This document shows, piece by piece, positions 8,159 to 15,942 of a DNA stretch of 57,392 nt. This DNA is from DASUZB01 sp035535495. Its GTDB lineage: Bacteria; Actinomycetota; CALGFH01. The notes below the pieces were generated by a model. The model ran no database searches. It had not been told where the DNA came from and was given only the letters and a program-made list of their open reading frames with translations. The position numbers were made by a program, and so were the translations under genes. How positions within the stretch are numbered: position 1 is the first letter of the stretch; each line of letters starts with the position of its first letter. Where the stretch lies: contig DATLQA010000036.1 of assembly GCA_035535495.1 (NCBI GenBank), positions 1 to 57,392 of the forward strand, in the 5' to 3' direction.

Positions 8159-9058
8159 ATGCCCGTCATCACCATCGAAGGACTCACCAAGCGCTTCGGA
8201 GCGGTGGTCGCCGTCGACGGCCTCAGCTTCGAGGTCGACAAGGGCACGGTGACCGGTTTCCTCGGCCCCAATGGGGCCGGCAAGACCACCACCCTGCGCA
8301 TGCTGCTCGGGTTGGTCGCCCCGACCGCCGGGACCGCCAGGATCGACGGCCGACCCTACCGGGAGCTTGCCGAGCCCGTCCGTCACGTCGGGGCGGCGCT
8401 GGAGGCGTCGAGCTTCCACCCAGGCCGCACCGCCCGCAACCACCTGCGCGTCATCGCGACCGCGGCTGGCCTGCCGCTCAGCCGCGCCGACGAGGTGCTG
8501 ACCCAGGTCGGGCTGGCCGAGGCGGCCAGCCGGCGGGTGGGCGGCTTCTCGCTCGGCATGCGCCAGCGCCTCGGCCTGGCCACCGCCCTGCTCGGCGACC
8601 CGGCCGTGCTGGTGCTGGACGAGCCGGCCAACGGCCTGGACCCCGAGGGCATCCATTGGCTCCGCGGGTTCCTGCGCCACCTCGCCGACCAGGGCCGCAC
8701 CGTACTGGTCTCCAGCCACGGACTGGCCGAGGTCGCCCAGACCGTCGACCAGGTGGTCATCATCGCCAAGGGAAGGCTGGTCACCCAGTCCACCCTCGCG
8801 GACCTGACCGCCCGCACCGACCGGCTGGTGCGGGTCCGCACCCCGCAGGCCGCGGCCCTGCAACCGCTGCTGGCCGACCAGGGCATCCACGCGGAGCTCA
8901 CCGCCGCCGATCGGCTCACCGCCGTCGACACCACCGCCGAAGCGGTCGGCCGTGCCGCGGCCGGCGCCGGCGTCGTCATCCACGAGATGACCACCGAGCA
9001 CTCCAACCTCGAGGAGGTCTTCCTCGAGCTCACCGCCAACCAAGGAGGCCGATCATGA
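8159..9058 (+). CDS. ABC transporter ATP-binding protein (DrrA/CcmA type)
   Basis: A 299-aa nucleotide-binding subunit. It shows Walker A GPNGAGKT (about residue 36), a degenerate signature SLGMRQR (about 142), Walker B VLVLDEPANGLDP (about 158-170) and the switch His in SSHGLAEV. The extra C-terminal domain of about 80 residues is usual for DrrA-like exporters. An AAGGAGG site precedes the ATG at good spacing; a possible longer start at 8093 lacks one. The permease overlaps its stop by 4 bp. Together they form a two-gene exporter (homodimeric NBD and TMD) next to a two-component system. Confidence 0.92.
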   Translation: MPVITIEGLTKRFGAVVAVDGLSFEVDKGTVTGFLGPNGAGKTTTLRMLLGLVAPTAGTARIDGRPYRELAEPVRHVGAALEASSFHPGRTARNHLRVIATAAGLPLSRADEVLTQVGLAEAASRRVGGFSLGMRQRLGLATALLGDPAVLVLDEPANGLDPEGIHWLRGFLRHLADQGRTVLVSSHGLAEVAQTVDQVVIIAKGRLVTQSTLADLTARTDRLVRVRTPQAAALQPLLADQGIHAELTAADRLTAVDTTAEAVGRAAAGAGVVIHEMTTEHSNLEEVFLELTANQGGRS

Positions 9059-9801
9059 CCCGGCTTGTCCGCGCCGAGCTGGCCAAGCTCCGTACCACCC
9101 GCCTCGTCTACGGCGTGGCGGCCGCGATGGCCGCGTTCGCCATCCTCACGGTGGTCGCCAACGTCACCGCCGCCGGGGACCAGGGGAACCCGCCGCTGTC
9201 GGCCGACAGCCTGGTGCCGCTCGTGGGCGGCCCGGTGACCCTGCTGGCCGGTGCCGCGCTGCTGCTCGGCATCCTCGGCATGGCCGGGGAGTTCCGGCAC
9301 CAGACCATCACCCAGACCTTCCTCGCCACGCCGAACCGGGGGTGGGTGGTGGCGGCCAAGCTGGTCGTCCTCCCCCTCGCCGGCGTCGCCGTCACGCTCA
9401 CCACCCTGGCGGTCACCACGGCCGTCGCGGTCGGGTGGCTGACCGCGAAGGGGGTGACGCCGTCCCTCCTCGACGCCAACCTGGGCCGGGTGCTGGCCGG
9501 AGCCCTGCTCGCGGCCGCCATGTTCGCCCTGCTCGGGGTGGGCGTCGGCGCGCTGTTCCGCAACCAGGTGGCGGCGCTGGTCGGCACGCTGGTCTGGGTC
9601 GTGGTGGTCGAGGGCCTGGTGGTCAGCCTGCTGAACGCTCCCAGCCTCACCAAGTGGCTGCCGAGCGCCGCCGCGGCGGCGATCACCAACCCCGGCGGCG
9701 CCCATCTCTCACAGTGGGGTGGGGTCCTGGTTGCCGCCGTCTACGGGCTCGTGCTCGCCCTGGTTGGCACGCGCTTCGTCGTCCGCCGCGACATCACCTG
9801 A
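9055..9801 (+). CDS. ABC-2 type transporter permease
   Basis: A 248-aa membrane subunit with about six hydrophobic helices, beginning RLVRAELAKLRTTR, the amphipathic entry typical of ABC-2 permeases. The loop EFRHQTITQTFLATPNRG is a known landmark of this family (coupling region). It partners the ATPase at 8159, whose stop it overlaps. The substrate is not evident; antibiotics, lipids or bacteriocins are exported by relatives. A strong hairpin follows 22 nt after the stop and probably ends the operon. Confidence 0.85.
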   Translation: MTRLVRAELAKLRTTRLVYGVAAAMAAFAILTVVANVTAAGDQGNPPLSADSLVPLVGGPVTLLAGAALLLGILGMAGEFRHQTITQTFLATPNRGWVVAAKLVVLPLAGVAVTLTTLAVTTAVAVGWLTAKGVTPSLLDANLGRVLAGALLAAAMFALLGVGVGALFRNQVAALVGTLVWVVVVEGLVVSLLNAPSLTKWLPSAAAAAITNPGGAHLSQWGGVLVAAVYGLVLALVGTRFVVRRDIT

Positions 9802-9822
9802 TCCATTCCACCTCGGGAACGC

Positions 9823-9851
9823 AACGGGCCTGGTCACTGACCAGGCCCGTT
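9823..9851 (+). terminator. Hairpin terminator after the ABC exporter operon
   Basis: A perfect 13-bp stem (AACGGGCCTGGTC with GACCAGGCCCGTT) closes a 3-nt ACT loop directly after the permease gene. Only a short T run (TTGT) follows, as is common in high-GC actinobacteria, so it is called a terminator from the stem and its position. Confidence 0.75.
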
Positions 9852-9967
9852 GTGCCGTCCACCGCTCGAGCTTGCGAAGCTCGTCCGGAGGGCAGACTCG
9901 GCGGCATGGCAACCACCGAGGAGCGGCCGGGCGGTGACGGCGTCCCGCCTGGCCACACTTTTTGGAT

Positions 9968-10001
9968 CCTCCTCGCCGTGGCATCCCGTTTGGCGAGGAG
10001 G
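9968..10001 (+). promoter_or_regulatory. Hairpin that covers the ribosome-binding site of the 125-aa gene
   Basis: CCTCCTCGCC (9968-9977) is an exact complement of GGCGAGGAGG (9992-10001), with a 14-nt loop. The right arm contains the GAGGAGG Shine-Dalgarno of the gene starting at 10011. In the folded RNA the site would be buried. It could act as a thermosensor, ligand switch or protein-controlled element; no known riboswitch core was recognised. Confidence 0.5.
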
Positions 10002-10010
10002 TGCGGGTGT

Positions 10011-10388
10011 ATGTGGGATGCCCAGTCCGCGGACCCTCCTGTCGTGCAGGTCAGCGCGCAGGCGCGGGCCGAGCTGGGAGCGGGCCAGGCGCTCGTCTTC
10101 GACTGGACCCGCCTGGCGTTGTGCTGCGCGGTCGCGGGTGAGGTGAGCCTGCGGCGCACGACCGCCGCCGAGGTCCAGGACTCGGCGGCCTTCGTGCCCC
10201 TGCGCACCGCGGATGGCGGGCCACCGGTGTTCGCCCATCGCCACGCCTACCCGTTGCTGGTCGGGCGCCACATCCAGGTCGACTGCCGGCGCCGCCTTGG
10301 CATGCGCTCGTTCCACTCCTCGCTCCCACCCGACCTCGGGCTGCGAGCATCGTTCGGCCGCGCGCCCGACCCACCGACGACCACGTGA
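10011..10388 (+). CDS. Hypothetical protein (125 aa) upstream of cstA
   Basis: An unrecognised 125-aa soluble protein. It starts PPVVQVSAQARAELGAG, has a paired Cys (LALCCAVAG, about residue 37) in a predicted beta-strand, and ends in a basic, flexible tail. ATG 10011 is chosen because GAGGAGG lies 9 nt upstream; the same frame is open further back to an ATG at 9906 with a poorer site. It is followed 52 nt later by cstA on the same strand, and may share its transcript. The VS..A...L opening and short length are faintly reminiscent of HesB/IscA-like folds, but this is only an impression. Confidence 0.55.
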   Translation: MWDAQSADPPVVQVSAQARAELGAGQALVFDWTRLALCCAVAGEVSLRRTTAAEVQDSAAFVPLRTADGGPPVFAHRHAYPLLVGRHIQVDCRRRLGMRSFHSSLPPDLGLRASFGRAPDPPTTT

Positions 10389-10440
10389 CCAGCCGGGAAG
10401 GCCAGCCCGAGGCCTGACCGGCGGCATGCAGGAGGACAAG

Positions 10441-12636
10441 ATGACCGTCACCTCCCCTAGTTCAACCGGACGGTGGACCCCCCAACGGATCGCGGTGTGG
10501 GCCGCCATCGCGCTGCTCGGCGCCGTCGCCTGGGGCGTGCTCGCCCTGGCAAGGGGCGAGTCCGTCAACGCCGCCTGGCTGATCGTGGCCGCACTCTGCT
10601 CTTACGCGATCGCCTACCGGTTCTACGCGCGCTTCATCGCCAACCGGGTGCTCGGTGTCGACGACAACCGGGCCACACCGGCCGAGCGCCTGGACAACGA
10701 CACGGACTTCCAGCCAACCGACCGGCGGGTGCTGTACGGGCACCATTTCGCCGCTATCGCCGGGGCGGGGCCGCTGGTGGGACCGGTCCTGGCGGCCCAG
10801 ATGGGCTACCTGCCCGGGACCATGTGGATCATCTTCGGGGTGATCTTCGCCGGCGCCGTCCAGGACATGGTCATTCTGTTCTTCTCCATGCGCCGGGACG
10901 GCAAGAGCCTGGGCCAGATGGCCAGGGATGAGATCGGCCCGATCGGCGGCGCGGCCGCGCTGCTCGCCGTGTTCGCGATCATGATCATCCTGCTCGCCGT
11001 GCTCGCCCTGGTGGTGGTCAACGCCCTGGCACAGTCCCCCTGGGGGACCTTCTCGCTCGCCATGACCATCCCGATCGCCCTGTTCATGGGCTTCTACCTG
11101 CGGGTGATCCGCCCAGGGCGGGTGGTGGAGACGACCGCGATCGGGGTCGGGCTGCTGCTGCTCGCCATCGTCCTCGGCGGCGTGATCGACCACTCCAGCC
11201 TCGCCGAGGCGTTCACGCTGTCGCCCCAGACCCTGGTCGCCTGCCTGGTCATCTACGGGTTCGCGGCCTCGGTGCTGCCGGTGTGGATGCTGCTCGCGCC
11301 ACGGGACTACCTCTCGACCTTCATGAAGGTCGGCGCCATCGGCCTGTTGGCGATCGGCATCCTGGTGACCCTGCCGGTGCTGGAGAACGAGGCGGTGACC
11401 AAGTTCGCCAGCAGCGGCAAGGGCCCGGTGTTCGCCGGTCCGCTCTTCCCGTTCGTGTTCATCATCATCGCGTGCGGCGCGCTGTCGGGGTTCCACGCGC
11501 TGATCGCGTCGGGCACCACGCCCAAACTGATCGAGAAGGAATCCCAGGTCCGGATGATCGGCTACGGCGCCATGCTGACCGAGTCGTTCGTCGCGGTGAT
11601 GGCCATGGTCGCCGCCTCCATCCTCGACCAGGGCCTGTACTTCGCCATGAATGCGCCAGCTTCGGTGGTCGGCAACACCGTCCAGTCGGCCTCGCAGGCG
11701 GTGACCAACCTCGGCTTCACCATCACCCCCGACCAGTTGCAGGCCGCCGCCCAGTCGGTCCAGGAGCAGACCCTGATCGCGCGGACCGGCGGCGCGCCCA
11801 CCCTGGCGGTGGGCATGTCCACGATCTTCTCGGGAGCGTTCGGCGGTGAGGCGCTCAGAGCGTTCTGGTACCACTTCGCGATCATGTTCGAGGCCCTGTT
11901 CATCTTGACCACGGTGGACGCGGGCACGCGGGTGGGCCGGTTCATGCTGCAGGACACGCTCGGCAACGTCTGGAAGCCGATGAGCCGGCCGTCCTGGAAG
12001 CCTGGTGTCTACGCCACCAGCGCGATCGTGGTCGCCGCCTGGGGCTACTTCCTCTACATCGGCGTGACCGACCCGCTCGGCGGCATCAACCAGCTGTTCC
12101 CGCTGTTCGGGATCGCCAACCAGCTGCTGGCCGCGGTCGCCCTCACGGTGGCCACCACCATCCTGATCAAGTCCGGCCGGGTGCGCTGGGCCTGGGTGAC
12201 CGCGGTCCCGCTCGCCTGGGACGTGGCCGTCACCCTGTCGGCGAGCTGGTACAAGATCTTCTCGAGCGACCCGCTGATCGGCTTCTTCGCCCAGCGGGAC
12301 AAGTACCAGGCGGCGCTCGACGCCGGCAAGGTGATCCCGCCGGCGAAGTCGATCGACGACGTCGGCCAGATCGTCACCAACTCCACCGTGGACGGCGTGC
12401 TGTCGATCCTGTTCGCGCTGCTGATCATCGTGGTGATCGTGGACGCCGCCCGGGTCTGGGCGCAGACCCTCGGCGGTGGCCGGGAGCCGGTCCTCGCCGA
12501 GGCGCCGGCCGAGCCGTCCCGCTTGTGGGCGCCGTCGGGCCTGTTCCCCACCGCCGAGGACCGGGCCAGGCAGGGCGAGCGGCGGGAGCCGCAGGTGGTC
12601 GGGACTGGCCGCGACCGCTCGGAGGATGAAGGGTGA
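10441..12636 (+). CDS. cstA: Carbon starvation protein CstA (peptide/pyruvate transporter)
   Basis: A 731-aa polytopic membrane protein of the CstA/BtsT family, which takes up pyruvate or peptides with protons under starvation. The N-terminal half carries the family hallmarks YRFYARFIANRVLGVDD, ATPAERLDND and YGHHFAAIAGAGPLVGPVLAAQMGYLPG; the central part GFHALIASGTTPKLI is also typical. About 16-18 hydrophobic helices are visible. I chose ATG 10441 because GGAGG precedes it by 5 nt; an ATG 15 nt upstream contains that site within its coding sequence. The stop overlaps the GTG of the small YbdD-like gene, the usual partner. Confidence 0.95.
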   Translation: MTVTSPSSTGRWTPQRIAVWAAIALLGAVAWGVLALARGESVNAAWLIVAALCSYAIAYRFYARFIANRVLGVDDNRATPAERLDNDTDFQPTDRRVLYGHHFAAIAGAGPLVGPVLAAQMGYLPGTMWIIFGVIFAGAVQDMVILFFSMRRDGKSLGQMARDEIGPIGGAAALLAVFAIMIILLAVLALVVVNALAQSPWGTFSLAMTIPIALFMGFYLRVIRPGRVVETTAIGVGLLLLAIVLGGVIDHSSLAEAFTLSPQTLVACLVIYGFAASVLPVWMLLAPRDYLSTFMKVGAIGLLAIGILVTLPVLENEAVTKFASSGKGPVFAGPLFPFVFIIIACGALSGFHALIASGTTPKLIEKESQVRMIGYGAMLTESFVAVMAMVAASILDQGLYFAMNAPASVVGNTVQSASQAVTNLGFTITPDQLQAAAQSVQEQTLIARTGGAPTLAVGMSTIFSGAFGGEALRAFWYHFAIMFEALFILTTVDAGTRVGRFMLQDTLGNVWKPMSRPSWKPGVYATSAIVVAAWGYFLYIGVTDPLGGINQLFPLFGIANQLLAAVALTVATTILIKSGRVRWAWVTAVPLAWDVAVTLSASWYKIFSSDPLIGFFAQRDKYQAALDAGKVIPPAKSIDDVGQIVTNSTVDGVLSILFALLIIVVIVDAARVWAQTLGGGREPVLAEAPAEPSRLWAPSGLFPTAEDRARQGERREPQVVGTGRDRSEDEG

Positions 12637-12827
12637 CGGCCTGGATCGGGCGCACCGCCGGCCGGACGCTCTGGTACCTGCGCGAGGTCATGGGCGAGAA
12701 CGCCTACGAGCACTACCTGGAGCACCAGCGCCGCAGGCATCCGGACGAGCCGGTGGTGTCGCGCCGCGAGTTCGAGCGGCGCCGCATGGACGAACGGGAC
12801 GCCAACCCCGAGACCCGCTGCTGCTGA
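12633..12827 (+). CDS. YbdD/YjiX family small protein (CstA partner)
   Basis: A 64-aa protein of the YbdD/YjiX (DUF466) family, rich in charged residues, with the conserved Y..Y..H stretch (NAYEHYLEHQRRRHPDEP) and the terminal Cys-Cys pair after RDANPETR. Members are encoded immediately after CstA/BtsT transporters and are needed for pyruvate uptake in Escherichia coli. The GTG start overlaps the cstA stop (GTGA), which indicates translational coupling. It is probably soluble and acts at the transporter's inner face. Confidence 0.9.
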   Translation: MTAWIGRTAGRTLWYLREVMGENAYEHYLEHQRRRHPDEPVVSRREFERRRMDERDANPETRCC

Positions 12828-12859
12828 GCGGGGTGGGGCTCAACCGCCCCCGGTGACTG

Positions 12860-12885
12860 CGCCGGCCGCAATGACGCGGCCGGCG
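12860..12885 (+). terminator. Hairpin terminator after cstA-ybdD
   Basis: A perfect 10-bp GC stem (CGCCGGCCGC with GCGGCCGGCG) around an AATGAC loop lies 32 nt after the stop of the ybdD-like gene. No T run follows. Position and stem strength suggest the end of the operon. Confidence 0.65.
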
Positions 12886-13039
12886 TGGTCATCGGAGCGG
12901 TTGCCGGCACCCAGGCTGGGCGGCGCCGGCTGCCGCGCTCGCGCTGGGGATCTCGGCGCTGGTCGGCATCGTGGCCGGTCTCGGCCCGGCGAACCAGGCG
13001 GCCACCCTCGACCCCGCGACGGCGCTGCGCTACGAGTAG
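12885..13039 (+). pseudogene. 3' remnant of a MacB/FtsX-type ABC permease
   Basis: From 12914 the frame reads GWAAPAAALALGISALVGIV, then AGLGPANQAATLDPATALRYE and a stop at 13037-13039. This is the characteristic last helix and C-terminus of MacB-like macrolide/lipoprotein export permeases (consensus ending AARLDPxEALRYE). Just upstream, in a different frame, VIGAVAG also fits such a permease, so at least one frameshift is present, and everything before the hairpin at 12860 is missing. No ATPase gene is next to it. It is a decayed relic. Confidence 0.6.
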
Positions 13040-13185
13040 CTGGTCGCCGGCCACGCCACCCGGCGGGACACGGGAGCCGGGAGCGTGGCCGGCCTCGTCA
13101 AGCTGTCAGCTTGCCTGAGCCTGGGGGGTTCCCGCCACCCCCGCCGCCCGCGGTTGGTCCGCTGTGACCTGGGATGACCCTGCGG

Positions 13186-13386
13186 TCAGGACCCGGAGTC
13201 CTGCTCGGCACCGGGCTCGGTGCCCGTCACCCGAAGGGATCCGGCGCTCGGGACGAACACGGACACGGCGCCCGAGTCCCACCGCACGGTCAGCAGCGGT
13301 CCGTCCACCGCGGTCACCACCCCGCTGCGGGTGGCGCTGCCGACCTTCTCCGACTCGATCAGCACGTGGTCGCCAACCTGGACCAT
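13186..13386 (-). CDS. DUF1918 small protein
   Basis: A 66-aa protein that matches the actinobacterial DUF1918 (SH3-like barrel) pattern: VQVGDHVLIESEKVGSATRSG, then a short loop and LLTVRWDSGAVSVFVPSAG. The V.VRW.DG core is the family landmark. These proteins are single small beta-barrels of unknown function, sometimes fused to DNA-binding domains. I chose the ATG at 13386, with GGAG about 3-6 nt ahead; a GTG at 13395 is possible. It is a single gene between the permease remnant and the membrane protein. Confidence 0.75.
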   Translation of the reverse strand: MVQVGDHVLIESEKVGSATRSGVVTAVDGPLLTVRWDSGAVSVFVPSAGSLRVTGTEPGAEQDSGS

Positions 13387-13455
13387 CTGCTCCACCCCCT
13401 TGGTCTGGGCAGATCGACTGGCGTGGTTCGAGTCTGTCGTCCCGACTCCTCCCGT

Positions 13456-14667
13456 TCAAGGGGCCGGCCGCGGGTCGGGACCGGACTCCCTGGTGGCCTG
13501 CGCCGGCCTGCCTGGTCGGTGGCGGCTGGTGAGCAGGACCACGCCGACCACGATCATCAAGAGCACGGACAGCGGCAGGGACGGCCCAGGCTGGTTGAGC
13601 AGCAGGTGGCCGCCTGCCAGGTCGACCAGGGGGAGCAGCGCCTGCACGGCCACCGCCGCGATCAGCACCCCCCGGCGCGACGCCCGCGCCAGGACGATGG
13701 CCGCGGCGGGCATGACCACCGGGAACGCGTAGGTCGCGTACCTCGACCAGTCCCACCCGATCAGGCAGTTGGCCAGCACCGGCAGCAGCCACCAGGCGAG
13801 GCGGCGGACCGGCGCGTCCCGCAGGCCGGGGATGGCCAGCAGCCACCAGACGCCGAGCGACATGGCGAACGCGCTGGCGAACCAGAGCACCCCGTCCTGC
13901 TCCATGCGCTTGGCCAGGATCCCGCCGAGCACCCTGCCGACCGGGCGCGCGTAGTCGACCGGCGGGAGGCTCGGGGCCAGGACGAGGACCATGGCGTAGG
14001 CGGCCACGGCCGGCGCCACCAGCGCGGCCGTAACCAGCGCCGCCCGCGGGTCCCAGCGTCGCCGCCGCAGCCACCCGTACACGGGGAGCGCCATCCCGGC
14101 GAACAACTCCCTGGCGCCGGCCGTGAGCACCAGCAGTGGCGCCACCAGCCAGGTCGGCCGTGCCCGGACGAGCGCGAGGAACGTCCCGGCCAGCAGCAGG
14201 AACGCCGCCGGGTCAGAGAGGTACGGGTCGTACAGGTAGAAGACCCAGCCCCGGCTGCACCCAAGGCAGATCATCGCCAGCAGGGCCCAGCCGTGGCCGG
14301 CGCCGAGGCGGCGTGCCAGTAGGTAGGTGACCAGCAGCGCGCCGGCGAGACCGGCCAGGCTGATGGCGTGATAGGTGGCGGGCGCGCCGCCGAGGAGGTG
14401 GGTGAGCCACGGCACCAGCACCCGGGAGCTGTGCGGCCGGATCACCGGCGCGCTCGGGTCGGCCGCCATGCGCAGGTAGTTGCCGGCGTCGCAGCAGAGC
14501 GGCTGGCCGGCGAGCGGGCTCAGCAGGCGCCACAGCAGGGTCAGGGCGACCGCCGCCGTGCCGGCCACCGCGGCCTGTGCGCGCGTCGCCGGTGCGGCCG
14601 TCCTCGGCGCACCGGTGGCGTCCGGCTGGTCCGCCTGGCCGGTCGGGCTGGTCTGCTCGCCCCGCAC
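13456..14667 (-). CDS. Polytopic membrane protein, GT-C-like
   Basis: A 403-aa protein with about ten hydrophobic helices and short basic loops. Just after the first helix the loop holds CCDAGNYLRMAADP, an Asp in the position where lipid-phosphate-sugar (GT-C) glycosyltransferases keep their catalytic acid; RELFAGMALPVYGWLRRRRWD later resembles such enzymes too. I therefore suggest, without certainty, an outside-facing mannosyl- or arabinosyltransferase or a related polymer protein. The GTG start at 14667 is chosen; the open frame extends to 14883 with low-complexity, Arg/Pro-rich sequence and would overlap the next gene's 5' end on the opposite strand. It opens the glycan locus. Confidence 0.7.
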   Translation of the reverse strand: MRGEQTSPTGQADQPDATGAPRTAAPATRAQAAVAGTAAVALTLLWRLLSPLAGQPLCCDAGNYLRMAADPSAPVIRPHSSRVLVPWLTHLLGGAPATYHAISLAGLAGALLVTYLLARRLGAGHGWALLAMICLGCSRGWVFYLYDPYLSDPAAFLLLAGTFLALVRARPTWLVAPLLVLTAGARELFAGMALPVYGWLRRRRWDPRAALVTAALVAPAVAAYAMVLVLAPSLPPVDYARPVGRVLGGILAKRMEQDGVLWFASAFAMSLGVWWLLAIPGLRDAPVRRLAWWLLPVLANCLIGWDWSRYATYAFPVVMPAAAIVLARASRRGVLIAAVAVQALLPLVDLAGGHLLLNQPGPSLPLSVLLMIVVGVVLLTSRHRPGRPAQATRESGPDPRPAP

Positions 14668-14843
14668 GATCCTGGATCCGCTCCGTCCTGTAGCGCCCGC
14701 CGACGTTCGCAGGGTGGCTCGTATCTTGCCACCGGTATGCCGCCGGCCCTGCGTTTGGGCACGCCAGACCTGCCACCAGCAGGCTCGGGCGGGCAGCACA
14801 CCGGGCCTGGGACGAGCCGCGGGCGGGTGCCGACCGCTCAAGT

Positions 14844-15839
14844 TTGGGCGTGGCGCTCCGAACGGGCGAAGGGAGGTTGTCACCCGAGACGGGAGCGCGA
14901 TTGCTCAGGTCCTGGTTGGTGGTGGTGCTGCTGGTGGCCGCGCTGGGCCAGCCCGTTGTGGCGGCGGCGGAGCCTCGGCATCCGTCGGACGCCCAGGCCC
15001 GCGCGGCCGAGCTGCGGCGCCGGGTCGACGAGCTGGCCGCCAAGGCCGAGCACCTGGCCGGCGCGGCCGACGTGGAGCAGGCGCGCATCGACGCGCTGGC
15101 GGCGGGCGCGACCTTGCGGGAGCGCCGGCTCGACGAGGCGGAGCAGACCCTCGCCCAGGCCGGCGTCGGCTACCGCGAGCAGGTCCGCGACGTCTACGTA
15201 CGCGGGCCGCTGGCGCCGTTCGAGGCACTGCTGGCAGCCGGCGACCCGTCCGCGCTGGCGCTGGCCACCCGGGTCGCCGCCGCCGCCGTGGAGCAGCGGC
15301 GGGGAGCGCTGGACGCCGCGGAGGCCGCCCGCGACCGGGTGGAGCGGGCCCTGGCGGAGGTCCGCGGCGGCCAGGCCGGGCTGCGGGCCGCGGCCGACCG
15401 GCTGGCGGCACGGCGGGCCGCCCTCGCCGCCGAGCTGGTGGCCGAGCAGGCGCTGCTCGCGCGGGCCGACGCCGAGGTGCGGCGGGAGCTGGAGGCGGAA
15501 CGTGCTCGCCGCCTGGCGGCCCACCGCGCCGCGGTGGAAATGGCCGGTATGGGCAGGATCACCGGGCGTGGCTGGCGCTGCGACCTCCCAGGCGCCTCCC
15601 CGGCCGAGCGCTACGTCATCGCCCACGAGTCCGGCGGCGACCCGACCGCGGCGAACCCGACCTCCAGCGCCTTCGGCCTCGGGCAGCTCCTGCTCGACAT
15701 GCGCCTGCGCTACCTCGGCACCGACTACGCCACCACCGACTGCGGCGCGCAGCTGACCGCGTTCCGCGCCTACGTGCGCGACCGCTACGGCACGGCCGAG
15801 CGGGCGGCCGCCTTCTGGGTCACCCATCACTGGTACTGA
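14844..15839 (+). CDS. Secreted coiled-coil protein with lytic-transglycosylase-like domain
   Basis: A 331-aa exported protein. Residues about 20-45 form a signal peptide ending VVAAAEP. Residues about 50-230 are an Ala/Glu/Arg-rich coiled coil of the kind found in NlpC/P60 and FtsX-activated hydrolases. The last about 80 residues hold a lysozyme-like fold: YVIAHESGGDPTAANP with the catalytic Glu, SSAFGLGQL, and a C-terminal AFWVTHHWY. It probably cleaves peptidoglycan, with the coiled coil for regulation or docking. The start is uncertain: TTG 14844, GTG 14850 and a TTG beside the GGGAGG at about 14873 are all possible; the signal peptide is included in each case. Confidence 0.78.
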   Translation: MGVALRTGEGRLSPETGARLLRSWLVVVLLVAALGQPVVAAAEPRHPSDAQARAAELRRRVDELAAKAEHLAGAADVEQARIDALAAGATLRERRLDEAEQTLAQAGVGYREQVRDVYVRGPLAPFEALLAAGDPSALALATRVAAAAVEQRRGALDAAEAARDRVERALAEVRGGQAGLRAAADRLAARRAALAAELVAEQALLARADAEVRRELEAERARRLAAHRAAVEMAGMGRITGRGWRCDLPGASPAERYVIAHESGGDPTAANPTSSAFGLGQLLLDMRLRYLGTDYATTDCGAQLTAFRAYVRDRYGTAERAAAFWVTHHWY

Positions 15840-15942
15840 GCCCGGCCCGTCGCGGGGACACCTCAACGCGCCCGGTGATGCGCGGTTGGGGGAAGATGGG
15901 CGGCCCGTGGCCGGGCAGGGACCGGCCGGCAGGGAGGACGCG

